A DNA stretch of 64,000 nucleotides, taken from the NCBI GenBank assembly GCA_024699855.1, contig JAMPIQ010000002.1:11036001-11100000 (forward strand). The letters are read 5' to 3'. The first letter of the stretch is position 1, and each line of letters starts with the position of its first letter. Position numbers and translations under genes: made by a program. The notes under the pieces were generated by a model. The model did not search any database and was not told the DNA's origin. It saw only the letters and a list, made by a program, of their open reading frames with translations. Shown here one piece after another: positions 34,625 to 48,100 of the stretch. This DNA is from Aphelenchoides besseyi (lineage: Eukaryota; Nematoda; Chromadorea; Rhabditida; Aphelenchoididae).

Positions 34625-36017
34625 TATGTTAGACGTGTAGTGACTAACTGAATTGCTTGTTGATTTGAAATAAAATCGAAATGCGTCGTCGGTTTAGTTA
34701 ATTCCGGGAGGTCTATGTTGATGGCGCGCAACCACAGTGTTCCTATGGGAAGAGTGAAATCAGCAAACGAAATGGAAATGTAAAACTCGGCGCGAAACCA
34801 AAAGGAGCGGCGCCAAGAGGTGCGCGCGTGTAAACTCATCTTGACGAGTTGATCAGCGGATTCGAGGATTTCGCTGGTCGGTATTGCGCTCGACGGCATG
34901 AACCTAATGGGAGGAAAGGAGGTTAGTGAAAGGACTTCGAAATCCCATGGGTTTTCAGATCTGTTGCGACAGCAAATACAGAAAAAAGGATTGAAGAAGA
35001 GCAGTAAACGGCTTTATAGCTTCAGCAGGTATATGGGTATATGTAGAAAGGGTTCAGTAAACACAAATTTGTGTACGCAAGAAGATTTAAATCAAATGGC
35101 TAATTGTTTGTGACAGATTAATAGGAACTTCGGAGGTAATCAGCGAAATCAATCAAATAGTCTTTGCGGTCAGGATTATATTCTGATGCAAATTACAACT
35201 TTCAAATAATAAGAAGGTGACGGCAAGAAAAGAAATCCGACGGTTTTTCAAGTTTTATTTGTCGCCGTCAAAACCGATGATTGTGGCGCTGTTGCATGAG
35301 GATATTGTCAGAGCAAACAAAGAGTATAATTCAAAAGACGTCAATGTTTTTGCATATTAATTATTACAATAAGCGTATATCCATCCATCGATTGTCCGTG
35401 GAGATGTCGGAAATCACACGAACGATTCGAGAAATTGGATTAATTGCAAATCTTCAGCCCTGACCCGATAATGTTACGACCGACAGCGAGTTCTGATTCA
35501 TTTCTCGATCGGCTTTCCGGGGCTATTCTGATGGGTCGCGGTATGAAAGGCAGCAAAAAACACACGAGAAAGCGCGAATTTCAGACGCTCATCCGACGGT
35601 AGAAATCGCCGTCAAAAAAGATGCCATTGAACCACGACAACCGACGATATCATGTGGTTGATAATTTCAGATGCTCTTCTTTTCTTGTTACATTTTACGG
35701 ATTTCAATTTAGATTCATTAGTTAAGCCAATATATCAACTCCGTAGTTTGTTTATTTGTTTGTTTTTAGGTCATTGATTGCTCTAGTGCATGAACAGCCG
35801 AACCATAAGCGGCCGACAGAACCGACTGTTCATCGACAATAATTGGGGAATTTGAAAACGACTTCTTGGCTTGATCTCTAAAAACCGAGTGTGTGGCGCG
35901 ATTCAAAAATTGTAGTCGTGAAACTCCAAAATCTCGCATTTACTTTTCGGGCATCATTTCGCTCAGATTCTCAACGATTCCAACGGCTGTGCTTCCCAAC
36001 AACTAAAACGATCAAAA
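34625..36017. other. Intergenic upstream of the DEX-1-like gene
   Basis: Holds the DEX-1-like 5' leader and promoter. A 5' UTR-spanning minus frame (34624-34899) and a plus frame at 34898-35113 have no recognisable domain. Nothing else is supported. Confidence 0.35.
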
Positions 36018-37090
36018 TTAAAGACCAATCAATCTCGAAGAACTTAATTCGCCTAGTGTTGTGGAAGCCGAAAGATTATCAACGATAGAGTCTTTGTTTA
36101 GCAAATGACGTTCGCCATAAAACAGTGGTAATACGCTAAATGACTGAACAGAAGACTTGAATTCGTTCAAAAAATCTCCAATTTTGTTCTTTGGACATAC
36201 ATGTTCTGTCCCATGCTCGTACAATTGGTCGTAGAAATTCGTTATTTTCTAAACGTAAGCATGATTCTCGTCTGTTAATTCAACAAATCCACCTGAATCA
36301 ACAGTTCAAAAACATTTCCGCTGTTTAAAGATGCTGCAACTACAAGTTTTTCCTCGTTGAAATAGGGAGTTTGCATTAGACTGTCTGGTAGTTCAGTCGA
36401 TGGTATCACCTTTTTGGAGACAAGAAGATTAATTGCGATGATGTTGATATTTGAAATACTGAAAATCGATTATCGTAAAATGAATATGATAACGTGCATT
36501 TCACAACCTGCTTCTTTTTCTTTAAGAACTTTGAAAAGAGATGATTGCAGATGATCAACCGAAACTTTCACATCTTCCTGTCGACATTTTTTTCGATTAG
36601 TCTTCAGAAAGCCGAGCTTATAAGCCGGAGATACAATTTTTGGTAGCAAGTTGCTTGGTACCATTTTGCAAACGTCCTAAACAACGCAAAGCTAAACCAA
36701 CACTCAAAAGTATACTAACCAACTGACAAGTTTTATCCTTTATGAAATAACCAAAACTGTAGGTAATTTGACCGCATATAACTCCCGATTCATTAGTCAG
36801 CAAGAAGTTAAAAAAGTCAATAATCGAACCGCAACGATTTCATTCTGTTGACAGAAGTTTGTTTTCTTGTAACCACAATAAACTCGCCAATCCGTAGCCG
36901 GTCGACCTTCGTTGCTCAACTCCGTCGTTTACCCATCTAAACAAGTTGAAATGTATTCCGAAGAAATCAACTTACCGAGGTATCTTGGACAAAAACTCGG
37001 CATCCAGTCGTTGATCCATCCATGTAATCAGTCGAGAACACGCCCATTCGCCGACATTGTCCAGGACTTTTGATAGTCGAGTTGTAAGAT
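36018..37090 (-). CDS. Unrecognised helical protein, 3' exons, with one in-frame TGA
   Basis: Minus-strand exons chain cleanly. One (about 36978-37090) reads LSKVLDNVGEWACSRLITWM and DQRLDAEFLSKIPR. After an intron of about 40 bp comes WVNDGVEQRRSTGYGLASLL and WLQENKLLSTE, then an in-frame TGA at 36840-36842, then CGSIIDFFNFLLTNESGVIC and GQITYSFGYFIKDKTCQL. The next exons read MVPSNLLPKIVSPAYKLGFL, VSVDHLQSSLFKVLKEKEA, LPDSLMQTPYFNEEKLVVAA and ITNFYDQLYEHGTEH, ending LSSSRLIGL-stop at 36018. The pattern is of a long all-helical (HEAT-like) protein whose 5' part is not found. The TGA could be a lesion (pseudogene), a sequencing error or a missed intron. The family is not identified. Confidence 0.55.
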
Positions 37091-39989
37091 TCGCTAATTT
37101 CCTTGATTATTCCGAAAAAAAGATTATTGAATGGGTAAATTCATGATATTACCGTTCGTCCTCGTCGATCAAACAAACCTTATTTGTCGTTGTTCTAACA
37201 TAAACTCCGAGGAATGTTCGCATTTTGTGTCAAAACAAATCGATTTTTCGTTGTTTTGTGCTCTTCCGTTCATTTTTATCGTCAAAAACTTCCGACCTTC
37301 TTCGACGCGACTGTTTGTTTACTATCAGTTGGACTTAATGTTAATTAGGAACATCAGATCTTCGGTCATCATGTTTGTTATTGTACTAGAAACCCAGGTT
37401 TTCATGACTGCAACCGTGCGATTTGTACAAAAACATTAGTTGAGCAATTTCATTTATTTATCATCTATAAAGCAAGTCGTTGGGAATTAATCGGCTGAGC
37501 AATTTACGACATGGCAAAAATCTTCTTATCTAATACAACTCGTCATAGTCTGCGGAGTTCTAAGTATTCCAATGAGAATTACAAGTCCAAATTCGTACGA
37601 AACAACTAAAACGCCCAGCAAGAAGTTTGATGACTCCATTAAACTAAGATCAATGTTGCTGACCAATGATTAGCTGAGATTTAGTGGCTGTTGTGGGCTT
37701 TCACAGATGAACATCAGAAATTTATAGAACGAAACAAAACGTTCATTTACAACAACAGAAAGTTCGTTCATGTGGACGGGAACAGCCTGCAAGTTTTTCA
37801 CTGAATTCGTAATGTACTCATTCTTCTGTGCCGTTAGAGTTGGTCTCGTGTCGAAGTTGACCTTATTCAAGATGTTCGTGCAGTTTGTTAATATGTCAGC
37901 TGTTGTTTAGACCACTGCTCAGCTGCTTGTATTGTTCTATTTGTTTGTTGAAAACATAAAGATGTTTGTCGTTTACTGTCTTCATCTTTTGGAAATCGAA
38001 GTAATTTGAGGGATTAGCACGTGAGAGAGGATGGAACTCTAAATGAATTTTAGTGGCCCACAGATTTTGCTAATCCATTTGCTTGTTCGTCATTATAACG
38101 CGTAGTTTACCTGACGACCATTGTGAGTGTTGCAAAAGTTATGCGAGAATAGGCTTTGAAACAACCTTGCAGTGTTTTATCAATTTGTTGTGGTATTTTC
38201 AAGCTCAATCCCTTCGTTGCGTATTATCAACACGTGGCAACCTTCAAGACAAAACAAACACGCGCGGAGACCCTTCAAACACGCAAATTACGAAAATTCA
38301 TGACGCGTAAAATTTTGCTTTGGGGCTTAATTGTAACTGAACTGTGAAGTTTTCAGAAGGTTATTTGCGTTCAATCAAAACGTTCTCTTGAGTTCCGGGA
38401 TTGTTTGACAGGTCGCGCATCAACACCCACTCATCGGCTGTTCGTTTGTCCGACATTTCTGACTATTTTGCCATGATGTCAAGAGCAATTTTCTCGGTTT
38501 TGTTCCGGGTCAAATGCGAGCTATGCGGTTTCGTTATTCTGAATGTGAAGCGTGTTGACAGTGTGGGCAACCCGAGTCTCAAACAATACGTGTTGATTCT
38601 TGTGGTTGTACTCATCTTTGCTTTCGCTTTTAAGAAACGCAAATTCTTATTGCCGATAGGATGGTGATGTAGAAAATGTGTTAATCGTTTATTTGTATTT
38701 CTCCGTTCAAATTCTTTTACATCAATGTCATTTTTTGATCGACAAAACTTTTGAGTCAGAACTGTTCCGCGAAGTTTCCCCACGAGAGTCGTCTTGCAAC
38801 TCACAGGCCATTCGACCCGGTTTTTACTCCGTTCGTCGTTTTTGCCCCATTCGATCGCAGTAACGGAAGAGTGAGTACCGTTACGAGTGTCCACTCAGTT
38901 AACGTTAATTTGTCATTTTTGTTCGTTTAAAACCATAGCCTTGTTCAATGCAGCGTGCAGTTTCGTTGTGTGAGCATAATGTATGCTGTTTTCATGGGCA
39001 TTACGGAAACGAGCATTCCACTCTTAACATGAATGCATATTAACACGCCTTCGTCTTTTAATGTTCTGTTCGAATTCCGACTCTACGAACTATACGCGAG
39101 GATCTGTTAAGCGGAACTCATCAATTGTACAAACGAGTTGCATCGAACTTGCACGCACAATCTCTTGTCAGTTCTTCTTACTCATTTATGCACCATCTGA
39201 GAAAGCTAATACTATTCACGTTGAACCCAACAGAATCGTTAAATATCCACCTAGCAAGCTCTTATTGTACACGAAAATCTTGACGATGTTATAATTGTAA
39301 TTTGAATCATTAACTTCGTGTGATGTAAACAACCGTGTTTTATATTCTCATCAAATAGTTAGATTTTCCCGCGCCAGCGACGTGCTTAAGAAGTGGCAGA
39401 GCGGACTTGAATTTGTAATATAGTCGTGCATAACCAACATATCATAAGACGTATACTTCCCGATTTCGCCATCAAATGTAATCTGAAGTTAAGAGGATGA
39501 TCGGACTCCACAGGTGGTTTCTCGTTTTAATACGAGCTTCATGTCTTCGATGTTTATAGTTCGCGACTATTCGTTCTTCGCATACTCCAAACATCTCACC
39601 ACATTCCTGAAAACCTCTCTGCTTGTCTTGGAATTTCAATTCATTTTGTTTAGAGGAACCAAATTTTATTACCGCCAATGTGATGCCACAAACTTTTGTT
39701 TTGTATGGATATCCACGTTCTTGCAACAATCGGCGATTTATTTTATCGTTACTTTTGTTTCTCATATTAACATCTTCACGTAACTTTGACCGCGAATTGC
39801 TAATTGGAAAATTTCGTTTTAACTCGCGGTTATTTTAGGTGTAGTGGCGCACTTTCATGCTGAGATGAACGGTGTTCCATTTTAACTACTATTTACGATG
39901 TAGAGGATTGTTGGAATATTACGGTTACATTGTTGATGCTTCGGAGCATAGTGTTCACTAACTAGAACTCATTCATTGAGCACTCGAAA
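37091..39989. other. Intergenic, no gene recognised
   Basis: Several frames of 60-143 codons occur on both strands (for example minus 38463-38894), but their sequences look like low-complexity or antisense noise, without domains or splice partners. It may include 5' exons of the gene ending at 36018 and regulatory DNA for the + frame at 39990. Confidence 0.35.
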
Positions 39990-40601
39990 ATGAGTTCGGC
40001 TTTTCAATCTTTTAAACCGACTGACACTCGGAACAATCCGTGCAGCAATGCTGAGTCAACAACCGTCGTACAGGAACAGGTGCATCGAAAAGCGCCCAAA
40101 GAACGTGTAGACACTCGGATTGCCGAACTAAAAGCTTCGGTAACTTGTAGTGACAAAAAATATTCTGATATCTCAACTCGACGTACCAACTCGTTGGCCG
40201 ATTTGCTGCGAAATACTCGAACAAGCGACACCATCGCTAACGGTAAAACGGCTAGTCCCAAACGAAAATCGGAACTTCAACGTCTTTGCTGTTCGTTTCG
40301 CCGTACCCGTCGAATGAAAACGACTGCTGATTTGGCCAAAGTCAGTGGCGATGAGTCGGAGATCAAGGCTCCCGTTTATGGTTCTTTCAACGCAGCTGCC
40401 ATGTCTCGTATAACTGATGCAAAAGTGGCTCGAAGTGTCATAGACTTAATCGAAGCGGATATGGCCAAAGCGTCGCTACTTCGACCAATGATACCGCAAC
40501 TGAGTGCCGATGATGAAGTACCAAGCACTCGATTATCACGACCAACGCATGTCATCGAGAAAAATGGCGAGATTCGCACACACGGTAAGTGCATTTCTTA
40601 A
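39990..40601 (+). CDS. Hypothetical basic, Ser/Thr-rich protein or first exon
   Basis: Opens MSSAFQSFKPTDTRNNPCSN at a clean ATG and stays open for 203 codons, long for this AT-rich sequence. Composition is polar and basic (RTNSLADLLRNTRTSD, CCSFRRTRRMKTTADLAKVS) with a helical stretch (AKVARSVIDLIEADMAKASL). A GGTAAGT donor just before the stop (near 40587) suggests it may instead splice onward, for example to exons upstream of rabphilin on the same strand. No domain recognised. Confidence 0.5.
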   Translation: MSSAFQSFKPTDTRNNPCSNAESTTVVQEQVHRKAPKERVDTRIAELKASVTCSDKKYSDISTRRTNSLADLLRNTRTSDTIANGKTASPKRKSELQRLCCSFRRTRRMKTTADLAKVSGDESEIKAPVYGSFNAAAMSRITDAKVARSVIDLIEADMAKASLLRPMIPQLSADDEVPSTRLSRPTHVIEKNGEIRTHGKCIS

Positions 40602-43600
40602 AAGCGGTCTAAATTAAATACAGTTATCTTTGTATTGCAAAATCGTGTGACTGTAGGTTTTTGATTTTGTGCGCATTGCTAGTTGAGGTTCTATTGGTTA
40701 AAATTGCGTATTGATACCAGTGCTTTAAAATAACAATACCCATTCGTTCATACAAATCATTGTTGCTGTCTCGTTTTACTCTTTTCATCCTTCACGCCTT
40801 TCTTTGACGAATGTCTTTGACTGGCCAAGTTCTTAACGCCTTTTTTGCTTGTCACCGATTTATTTTTTGGTTCTCGCTTTTTCAACTCAATCCCCGCTTC
40901 CTAAACTTTCGGAATAGTCGTGGTGTTGAATTGAAAATCATAGTTGAAAATTATATTAATGCCAATGTGAACACTTTCACGAGCTCTTTCTGCTCAACGT
41001 TCATTCGCACGTGCAGATCGAGTGCTTGTTGAGTATTCTGTTGCGGCCGAACGGATTTAATTTACGGAAACAATTGCGCTTCGGTAGTCAAAACTCAAAC
41101 AGGAACGAAGATTCTGTTTCTTGGACTTTGTCGTTGTAATTCAATTTACAATACATTTGTCAATTCACGCCCACAATGCCTGGAGTTTCTTTGTTCAAGA
41201 CGACGGTACCTTTGGTGTTGTGATTCCAACATGTGTAATTGTGACAATTTCTAGTATCATTAGTGCATCATTGAAACGAAATTGTCCGCGTTTTTTCATC
41301 CATTCAACCTTGCAAATTGGTTTGCTTTAACAAAGCAAACGTCAAGACCGATTAACCAAAATGCCATTTGTAACCGCCGTTCTTCTTTTATTTCCTCATT
41401 TTACTGCCTATTCGACGAAAACAGAAAGGTTAGTTTCGTCGCAGAAAACGTACGAATAATCGTAGGAATTAGTTTACCGGTTACTTGCTCTTCAATTCAT
41501 AGTCACTTCTAACACAGTGCTTGTTTTCATTGAAGTCTGTAGATCGTGTCGTGTATTTAACAATCATATGATTGGAAAAGTTTTTGACAGAAAATGAGGA
41601 TCAGGAAAACTTTCACTGTCAATTGGATTGCAAACCGTACGCTTCACATCTAATCACGACAAGCAATCGGAGCAAAGATGAACGAACCGCGTCGGAAGAT
41701 GGGCATCTTAAGTCTCAGCGAGAGTACCCAGATTTCGGCATTTTTGGTTAGAAAGCTCTCCAAGGCTTTGTTTAACTCGCAAGCAGACGAAAAGATCGGT
41801 AAGTATGTAGGACAAATTAACTTGTTAATACGCCTTGTTGTCTTTTGATTCTCAAACGAATAAGGAACCAATTTTGCTGAAATACCAATCGAAATCATGT
41901 TATTGAACGCAGTGACATCTATTAGCTTGGAACGTTTTATCGATATCAGACGTCAGCCTTCGATCCTTGACTATAAACGTTTGGTATAAAAGAACGGACT
42001 TTTAACCAACTTGTTTTTGCTTTAGTTGGATTTGAATACGCTCAGTTTGCACTCGGGTGCGAAAGGAAAGTAACCTGATATGCAGTTCTTCTATCTCCGT
42101 TTTTGTGCTTTTCTGAATCTGAGCAGCGGTCGTCCTCACATACGCGCAATTCATGACAAGGCAACGAAGTCGACGCGCCATTTTTTCGGAAGCAGCCGTC
42201 GACGGATGCTTCGGTTGACATTCCTTATTCGCGAATACGCGCATTCAGTTCGAACTTGAATCATAGTGTTGCAACGATTCACCAACCTAATCGTCCACTT
42301 TTATGCCAATCACTACTTTCAAACTACAAAGATTTACGACTTTTGGCATCTAAACGGTTATTTGCCATAGCCAACATTTCTATTTGTTCACGGTTTCTAC
42401 CGAAACTTCCATTCGCTCGTCTACTGAGGTTTGGTTCTTTATGACAATTATCCGTTAAAATCTCAAGAACTTATTTTGAGTATCGATGGATGTTAAGGGA
42501 GGTATTTTCGTATCTGTTTTTGATAGTTTTGAACAGACATTAGGGATTACGCAGGATATTTACACAATTAGTTTTCGTATTGACGACAGCAGAAATGTCA
42601 CTCGCAGACTCTTTCGTGGGTCTGTTGTTATTGGCGGTGTTCGACAATGCCTAAAAGAATCCAAAACGAAGGAGTTTGTTTTATTTCTCTTGTTGTCTGA
42701 TGTTTATGCTCTAGGACAGGTTACAAGTTTGAAAGTATTCTTTACGTAACACGACTTTTTAATACAAACCACGTATTTGTATCACAGCAGGTTGTTCGCG
42801 TAAAACATCCAATTTACTAAAAGACGACTAATTACACAAACCTTTCATGGACTTAATTCCTCATTCATGACTTATTTTACGACCCAAACAAGTGACCAAT
42901 TCTCCAGTTTGTTTGAACAGAACTCGCGGTTTCATTCTCGATTTCGTATCAACAAAATGCAATTGGTCTTAAGAAATGAACGAGGTCCTATTCAAAACGG
43001 CAATATACTCTTTTGGATTTGTCTGTAAACGCCATTATTAGCAGTCGATTTAATCAGAACGTTCGAAAGCCGGATATCCTGAAGTGTTGAAGAGCATTAG
43101 AAGTATGTTGAGCATAAAGTTCGTTTGCTTAAAATGAACATAATAAGATTGACGCAGAAAAAGCTCTTCTGTTCATTGATATTTGAAGATTCTTTTAATT
43201 CCCAACAATTTTATTGACATATTTTCGATCTTCTTCAAAATCTTCACGTCCAAATATCGAGACGGATTGTGTTCTGTTTTGTAGTTTTTAGTGTGAAATG
43301 TCTAGCATTTAAAGTATTTGAATTGTTTTGCAATTTGTGATTACACAATAGTTTCGTGGCTCATAAGCCAAAAGCCAAGGGGTTCACTCATTCTCACTTC
43401 TTTGCCTCCTAATGGCCCGGATGGAAGAAAGGAGGTAGAAAACAAGTGGGAAGTTGGCTGTGTGTCGACTAGTCGTCGTGCCGTTGGTGGTCTTTTTGCC
43501 GTTGGCGAGCGGGCCTTCTCGTTTCTGACAAGGCTAACGTTTTGCTTCATCGGTTCCATTTGCGCTTTTAACGGAGCGGTTTTGGCATTAATTATTCCAA

Positions 43601-44110
43601 TTGCAGTGAGCATGTCTAGTCTTAAATTTTACTATCGTTTGATGTCGGGCATCCAAATTGCTAAAACCAATTGGCGGACATTCAAATTACGACATTGCTC
43701 TTTCTGTTCATTTCCGCAAATTTCAGTTTTTTACGCAGCAAATGTAACATTTTAGTTTTATGCTTTTGTTATGAAAATTCGCTCAATGGAGTTGTGGACT
43801 GCTAATTGGTTTAATCGTTTCACTATAATGAGGGAACATAACTTGATGTTCGAGTTTCTGGAATTCTATTTTCGATTTTGATTTTCTGTGCTCTTCGAGA
43901 TATTTAACTAAGCGGCACTAACCGCGTAGACGTTTATTCGATTTCATATCCACATTGATGTCGTTTCATTTATGTACATAGACGGAGTGTGGCTGTAATT
44001 CAGCTGTTTCGAACAGCTTCCTCAATGTGTCCTTTTACATTCGCTTATGCGATTACCGTCCGGTTACACGCCTCTCTTTCGATACATGATCGTCGCTCAT
44101 CGATCGCTTA
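40602..44110. other. Sparse region; isolated exon-like ORFs only
   Basis: At 41679-41798 a plus-strand ATG opens MNEPRRKMGILSLSESTQIS and runs to a GTAAGT donor, so it may be a first exon. A minus frame of about 60 codons (42002-42181, MARRLRCLVMNCAYVRTTAA) and a plus frame at 43318-43755 have no recognisable family. This looks like intron or upstream regulatory DNA of a plus-strand gene. Confidence 0.3.
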
Positions 44111-44258
44111 ATGGCTCCACCGTCGCCGATTTTACGTCGACAAACGCAACATGATCCCGCCTCATCACTTGCCGGCCAATTTCCACGTCGTGGCAGCCAA
44201 AACGACGTGCCCGTTGAACGTGATACGAGTCGTCTGAATCTTCGCAAAGAGTTTAAGG
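44111..44258 (+). CDS. Possible first exon, unrecognised protein
   Basis: ATG opens MAPPSPILRRQTQHDPASSL, continuing FPRRGSQNDVPVERDTSRL, and reaches a GTAGGC donor at 44259. The RRGSQ site looks like a basophilic-kinase target. It could be an alternative 5' exon of the rabphilin gene 0.9 kb downstream or of a separate gene. The frame stays open to 44359 if unspliced. Confidence 0.35.
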
Positions 44259-45124
44259 GTAGGCACGAAGCAAGAGTCGGAGGTAAAATCGGCCCAATTA
44301 TCCGTCTGATTGGATCGTTTGTAAAAGTTACTCGTTATTTTGCACGCGCTCGTTCTTAAGACATTTTCGAATGCCGCAAATTTACGGAAGAATGACGGTT
44401 ATACCTGAGCATGAAAACCCTTCAGGCCGCTTGTCCGTTCGAATGAAATAAACATATTCGGTTGGTAGCGCTACTTCCAATCCACATATTTATGAGGACA
44501 TTTGTCGTAGCAGCGAAATGAGCGGCAAAGCAGAAGGACGTATGCGGCCTTTACCTTTTTCTAGACCATGTTATATTCAATTTCCTCACCTCATTCTGCT
44601 TTTTTCAAAATGCGTATATCAACTGTTTGGTGTTCGTATGTTTTACTTCTGCATACGAACGTTTCTTTCAAGAGTGACGTCGTGAAAACGAGACAAACTT
44701 TCGTTTTGTTAGCAATCGGAATCATCGTTGCGTGTCGTTTGGTCGTGAGGAATTAGAAGTGCGAAAAAATTTCAAATTCGACCATCGATCTAGTGCGGCA
44801 ACTTCAAGAACTTTGCCGCCATCACACTTTTCCTCAAATAGGAAAAAGCACAGAGTTTTCTGCAGCGTCATTAATTCCATCGACATTGATAAGCGAGAGC
44901 TATTCGTTGTGGTGTTGTTTTTGGTTTTGTTTTCGTTTAAAATTCCTCTTTTTGAAACTTCAAAACCCCAACGTTCTAAATCATTTACTGTACTTTATTT
45001 CTGGAGACGATCACGAAATGAGCAAGTTGATTGTGTATTACAAAGAAAAGCTTGTAGAGTGTGAATGAATAAGCTTTTAGAATGGAAATCATCACAATCG
45101 ATTCACTGAATTGCTTTAGATCTC

Positions 45125-48100
45125 ATGAATGATTGGGAAATCGGTGGAACTCAGAATCCTTGGGTGTGCCCGAGTGACCGACATCTTCAGCTACGAGCAC
45201 AGTAAGTGGCACCGATAGATTCGGGTTTGAACTTCGTGAACATTTTAGATTGAAAAGCGGTTGGAGTGTTCGAACTGCTACGGCCCGATCACCGACCACC
45301 ACGAAGCAACAGCAGACGGGAGCGATTTCAGATGCCGAGCAGGAGCAGATCCGTAAAGTCTTGGCACGTGCTGAGGCCGGTCGACAACACGAAGAAGAGC
45401 GAATCGGGTATGTTTTCAAAAACAACTCGATGAGATTTTGCACGTCACCAACAATCAATTAGCATGTCCAGTAAATTGACTGTGACGTTAATAGAAAACA
45501 ATTTGACCGTCGTCTTCTTCTCGAAAGACATCTAATTAGCGAAAAGTCTGAAAGTTGCTTTAAAACATTTAAGACAAACGTAAATTTATGGCAGAAATGG
45601 ACGTTTTGTAATTGCGAGAGACTGTCCCCATATTTGAACGTTAATTTCAGCAAAATGGTCGACCGATTGGAGAAAATGCGAACTCGTGCAACCGGTAACG
45701 GTGTCACTCAATGCCTATTGTGTCAAACTGAATTCGGATTGTTGGCAGCAAAAAGCTACGCAGCAATGTGTTTGGACTGTAGAAAGGTAATGAACGACAC
45801 AATTGATTTCAAATTCAACTATTCAACTTGTAGTACGTGTGTCAGAAGAATTGTGGCGTGGAAACGTTCGATCAGAAACGCGGAGAACCGATCTTTTTAT
45901 GTAAAATATGCAGTGAATATCGAGAAGTGGTAAGTTCTCATTGAATTTAAGATCAAACCGACTCCTTTTAAGATGTGGAAAAAGTCGGGGGCTTGGTTTT
46001 ACAAAGAAATGCCAACCTTTAAAAAACCAGCGGAAAGTCCTGTTTGTAATAACAATGTAAGCAGTGGATATCTCACAAGCCCCGGAATACCGTCCAGCTC
46101 TCACGCAATACCATCCTCCAATTCTGCTTGGCTCCCATCCAGTGTCAATAGTAGTGGTTATCGAGCAGGATCAATTTCAACCACTGGAACTTCTCCAATG
46201 GCAACTGTTATTCACGGAGTTAATGCGGACAATAGCTCAAATCCAATGTCACCCAATTACAACAGTCGACAACGCCAACTTCCTATTCCACCCGATCAAC
46301 AACAACGGTACTTATAAGACATGTTGATTGTTGAGATTTATCGGTTAATTTAGCCTTAAAACCACACCACGACCACGTATTACTCCGTCATGGGTCCACG
46401 AGAAAGTGCAGTCAAGCATGAGCATTGGATCGGAAGACGAAGAGTCGTCATCTTCTTCTTCTATCGATGCTGCTGAATTTAAACCAAATACTAATGCAAC
46501 AACTACGAACACTACGGCACCAATTCCTTCGTCTCGCCATCATCATTACAATCGTCCTCGCGAGTTGAAACACGGTAATGGAGGACCGACGAGTAGTACA
46601 AACTCGAATTCTGCAAGTGCATCTCATCTTCGCTCAAACATGCAACGTTTCACACTTTCCAATCGCAGTCGTATCACAGATACAGGTAAGTCGATAGACA
46701 ACCGCACATGAACAATCGATTTCATGAACAAATTAATTACTGATTTGCAAGAAAAGAAACCTCTGGGTTAGATGACAGCTCGCTTCTCAACAAACCGTTG
46801 ATGTTGAACATAAATTGCGTACTTTTACAGACGATGACGAGACCGCGACGAGCTCATGAGGCTCAATGTCACGGTCCCAGTAACTACAGATACAATTAAA
46901 AGGTTTTTTCGAATTGGCTTGTTTTTGTTCTGGCAATTCATTCGTTTGCGCGGTTTTTGAATGTTGCGTACGGGAACGGGTTGTTTCAATTCTCTTCTTC
47001 CGCACTCTGAAAGTGTGAAACTTACACATCTCTCGTTCAGTTCACGGTTGCAATTGTCGTTTTTCTTTGGCCAAACCATCGTATTCGCAGATAGAAATGA
47101 CAATCATCTTTTAGATGAGAGTGAAAATGATGAATCTCGTCGTACAACTCCCTCCACTTCTCCACGTCATTCGTTGGCAACTCCTTCGAGCTACGGTGGA
47201 GATGATTTGTCTCAAAACCACACAACACTGGCCACAAACGAAGCTTCCGACTCAAAGAGCATTGATTCGGGAGGTAAGTGATGACGTTTGTCGAGAACAA
47301 AAAGAAGACTAAAATGTCAACATAATTGTTGTATTTTACTCTTTAACTTTTTGTTACCATGATACGCTTTTGCCCGGTAGCGCGCATCTGAGCCATGCAT
47401 TCTGTCAATTGTTCCAACCAAATTGAACAATCGACGGAGTTGCGGAAGCATTCCGACGCGCCGAACTTGGCGGCTTTCAAAATTTGCTTGGCAACGTTTT
47501 CAAATGCGCGTTGCAGTGGTACAAAGCGATCACTCAATGCAGCAGCTTCGCCAACAATCCGCTTTCACGACAGGAGCCGCTACTGCTGTGTCACCGCCAC
47601 CCAATTTGACCACCGTACAAATTGCTCAAAATCTGCGTAACATGGGAAACGTAGCCGCAACTCAATGGAATGCCGCTTTTGGTCCGACGACAATGCATCA
47701 AGCTCCGCCACGACCATCAACGGACGTTGGATCGGGTTTAGCAAACAGTGAAACGAATCAAACTTCCTCTACCGTACCTCCAATCCCTCCACGTAGTACC
47801 GTATTAGTGAGTTCAGTTTTGCCATCCACATCAAATGTTACTACAAATCGGCGTTCATCCAACGCTTCGACATCAACAAACAACTCTCAACCACGTGCTT
47901 CTAATCCAACAAGTTCCCGTGAAAGTCTTAGTGCCGTACAACCAATTCAATCGGCTCGTTCACGTCCAATCAGTACCGACCGTAATACAACTCCGAGCCT
48001 ACAAATGGGCTCACGCGAATCTTTGTCGATTGCACCAATTGAAAATGTAATATTGAAGTCGAAATTTTTACACTACTATTCAATTATAGGAACTGCCAGT

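Noticed and set aside
38463..38894. 143-codon minus-strand ORF
   Set aside because: Length is notable, but composition is Lys/Thr/Arg-rich and unstructured, with no motif and no neighbouring exons. The plus strand is also open in places.
43318..43755. 145-codon plus ORF opposed by a 90-codon minus ORF
   Set aside because: Both strands open over the same GC-richer DNA; neither shows a family or splice sites that settle the strand.
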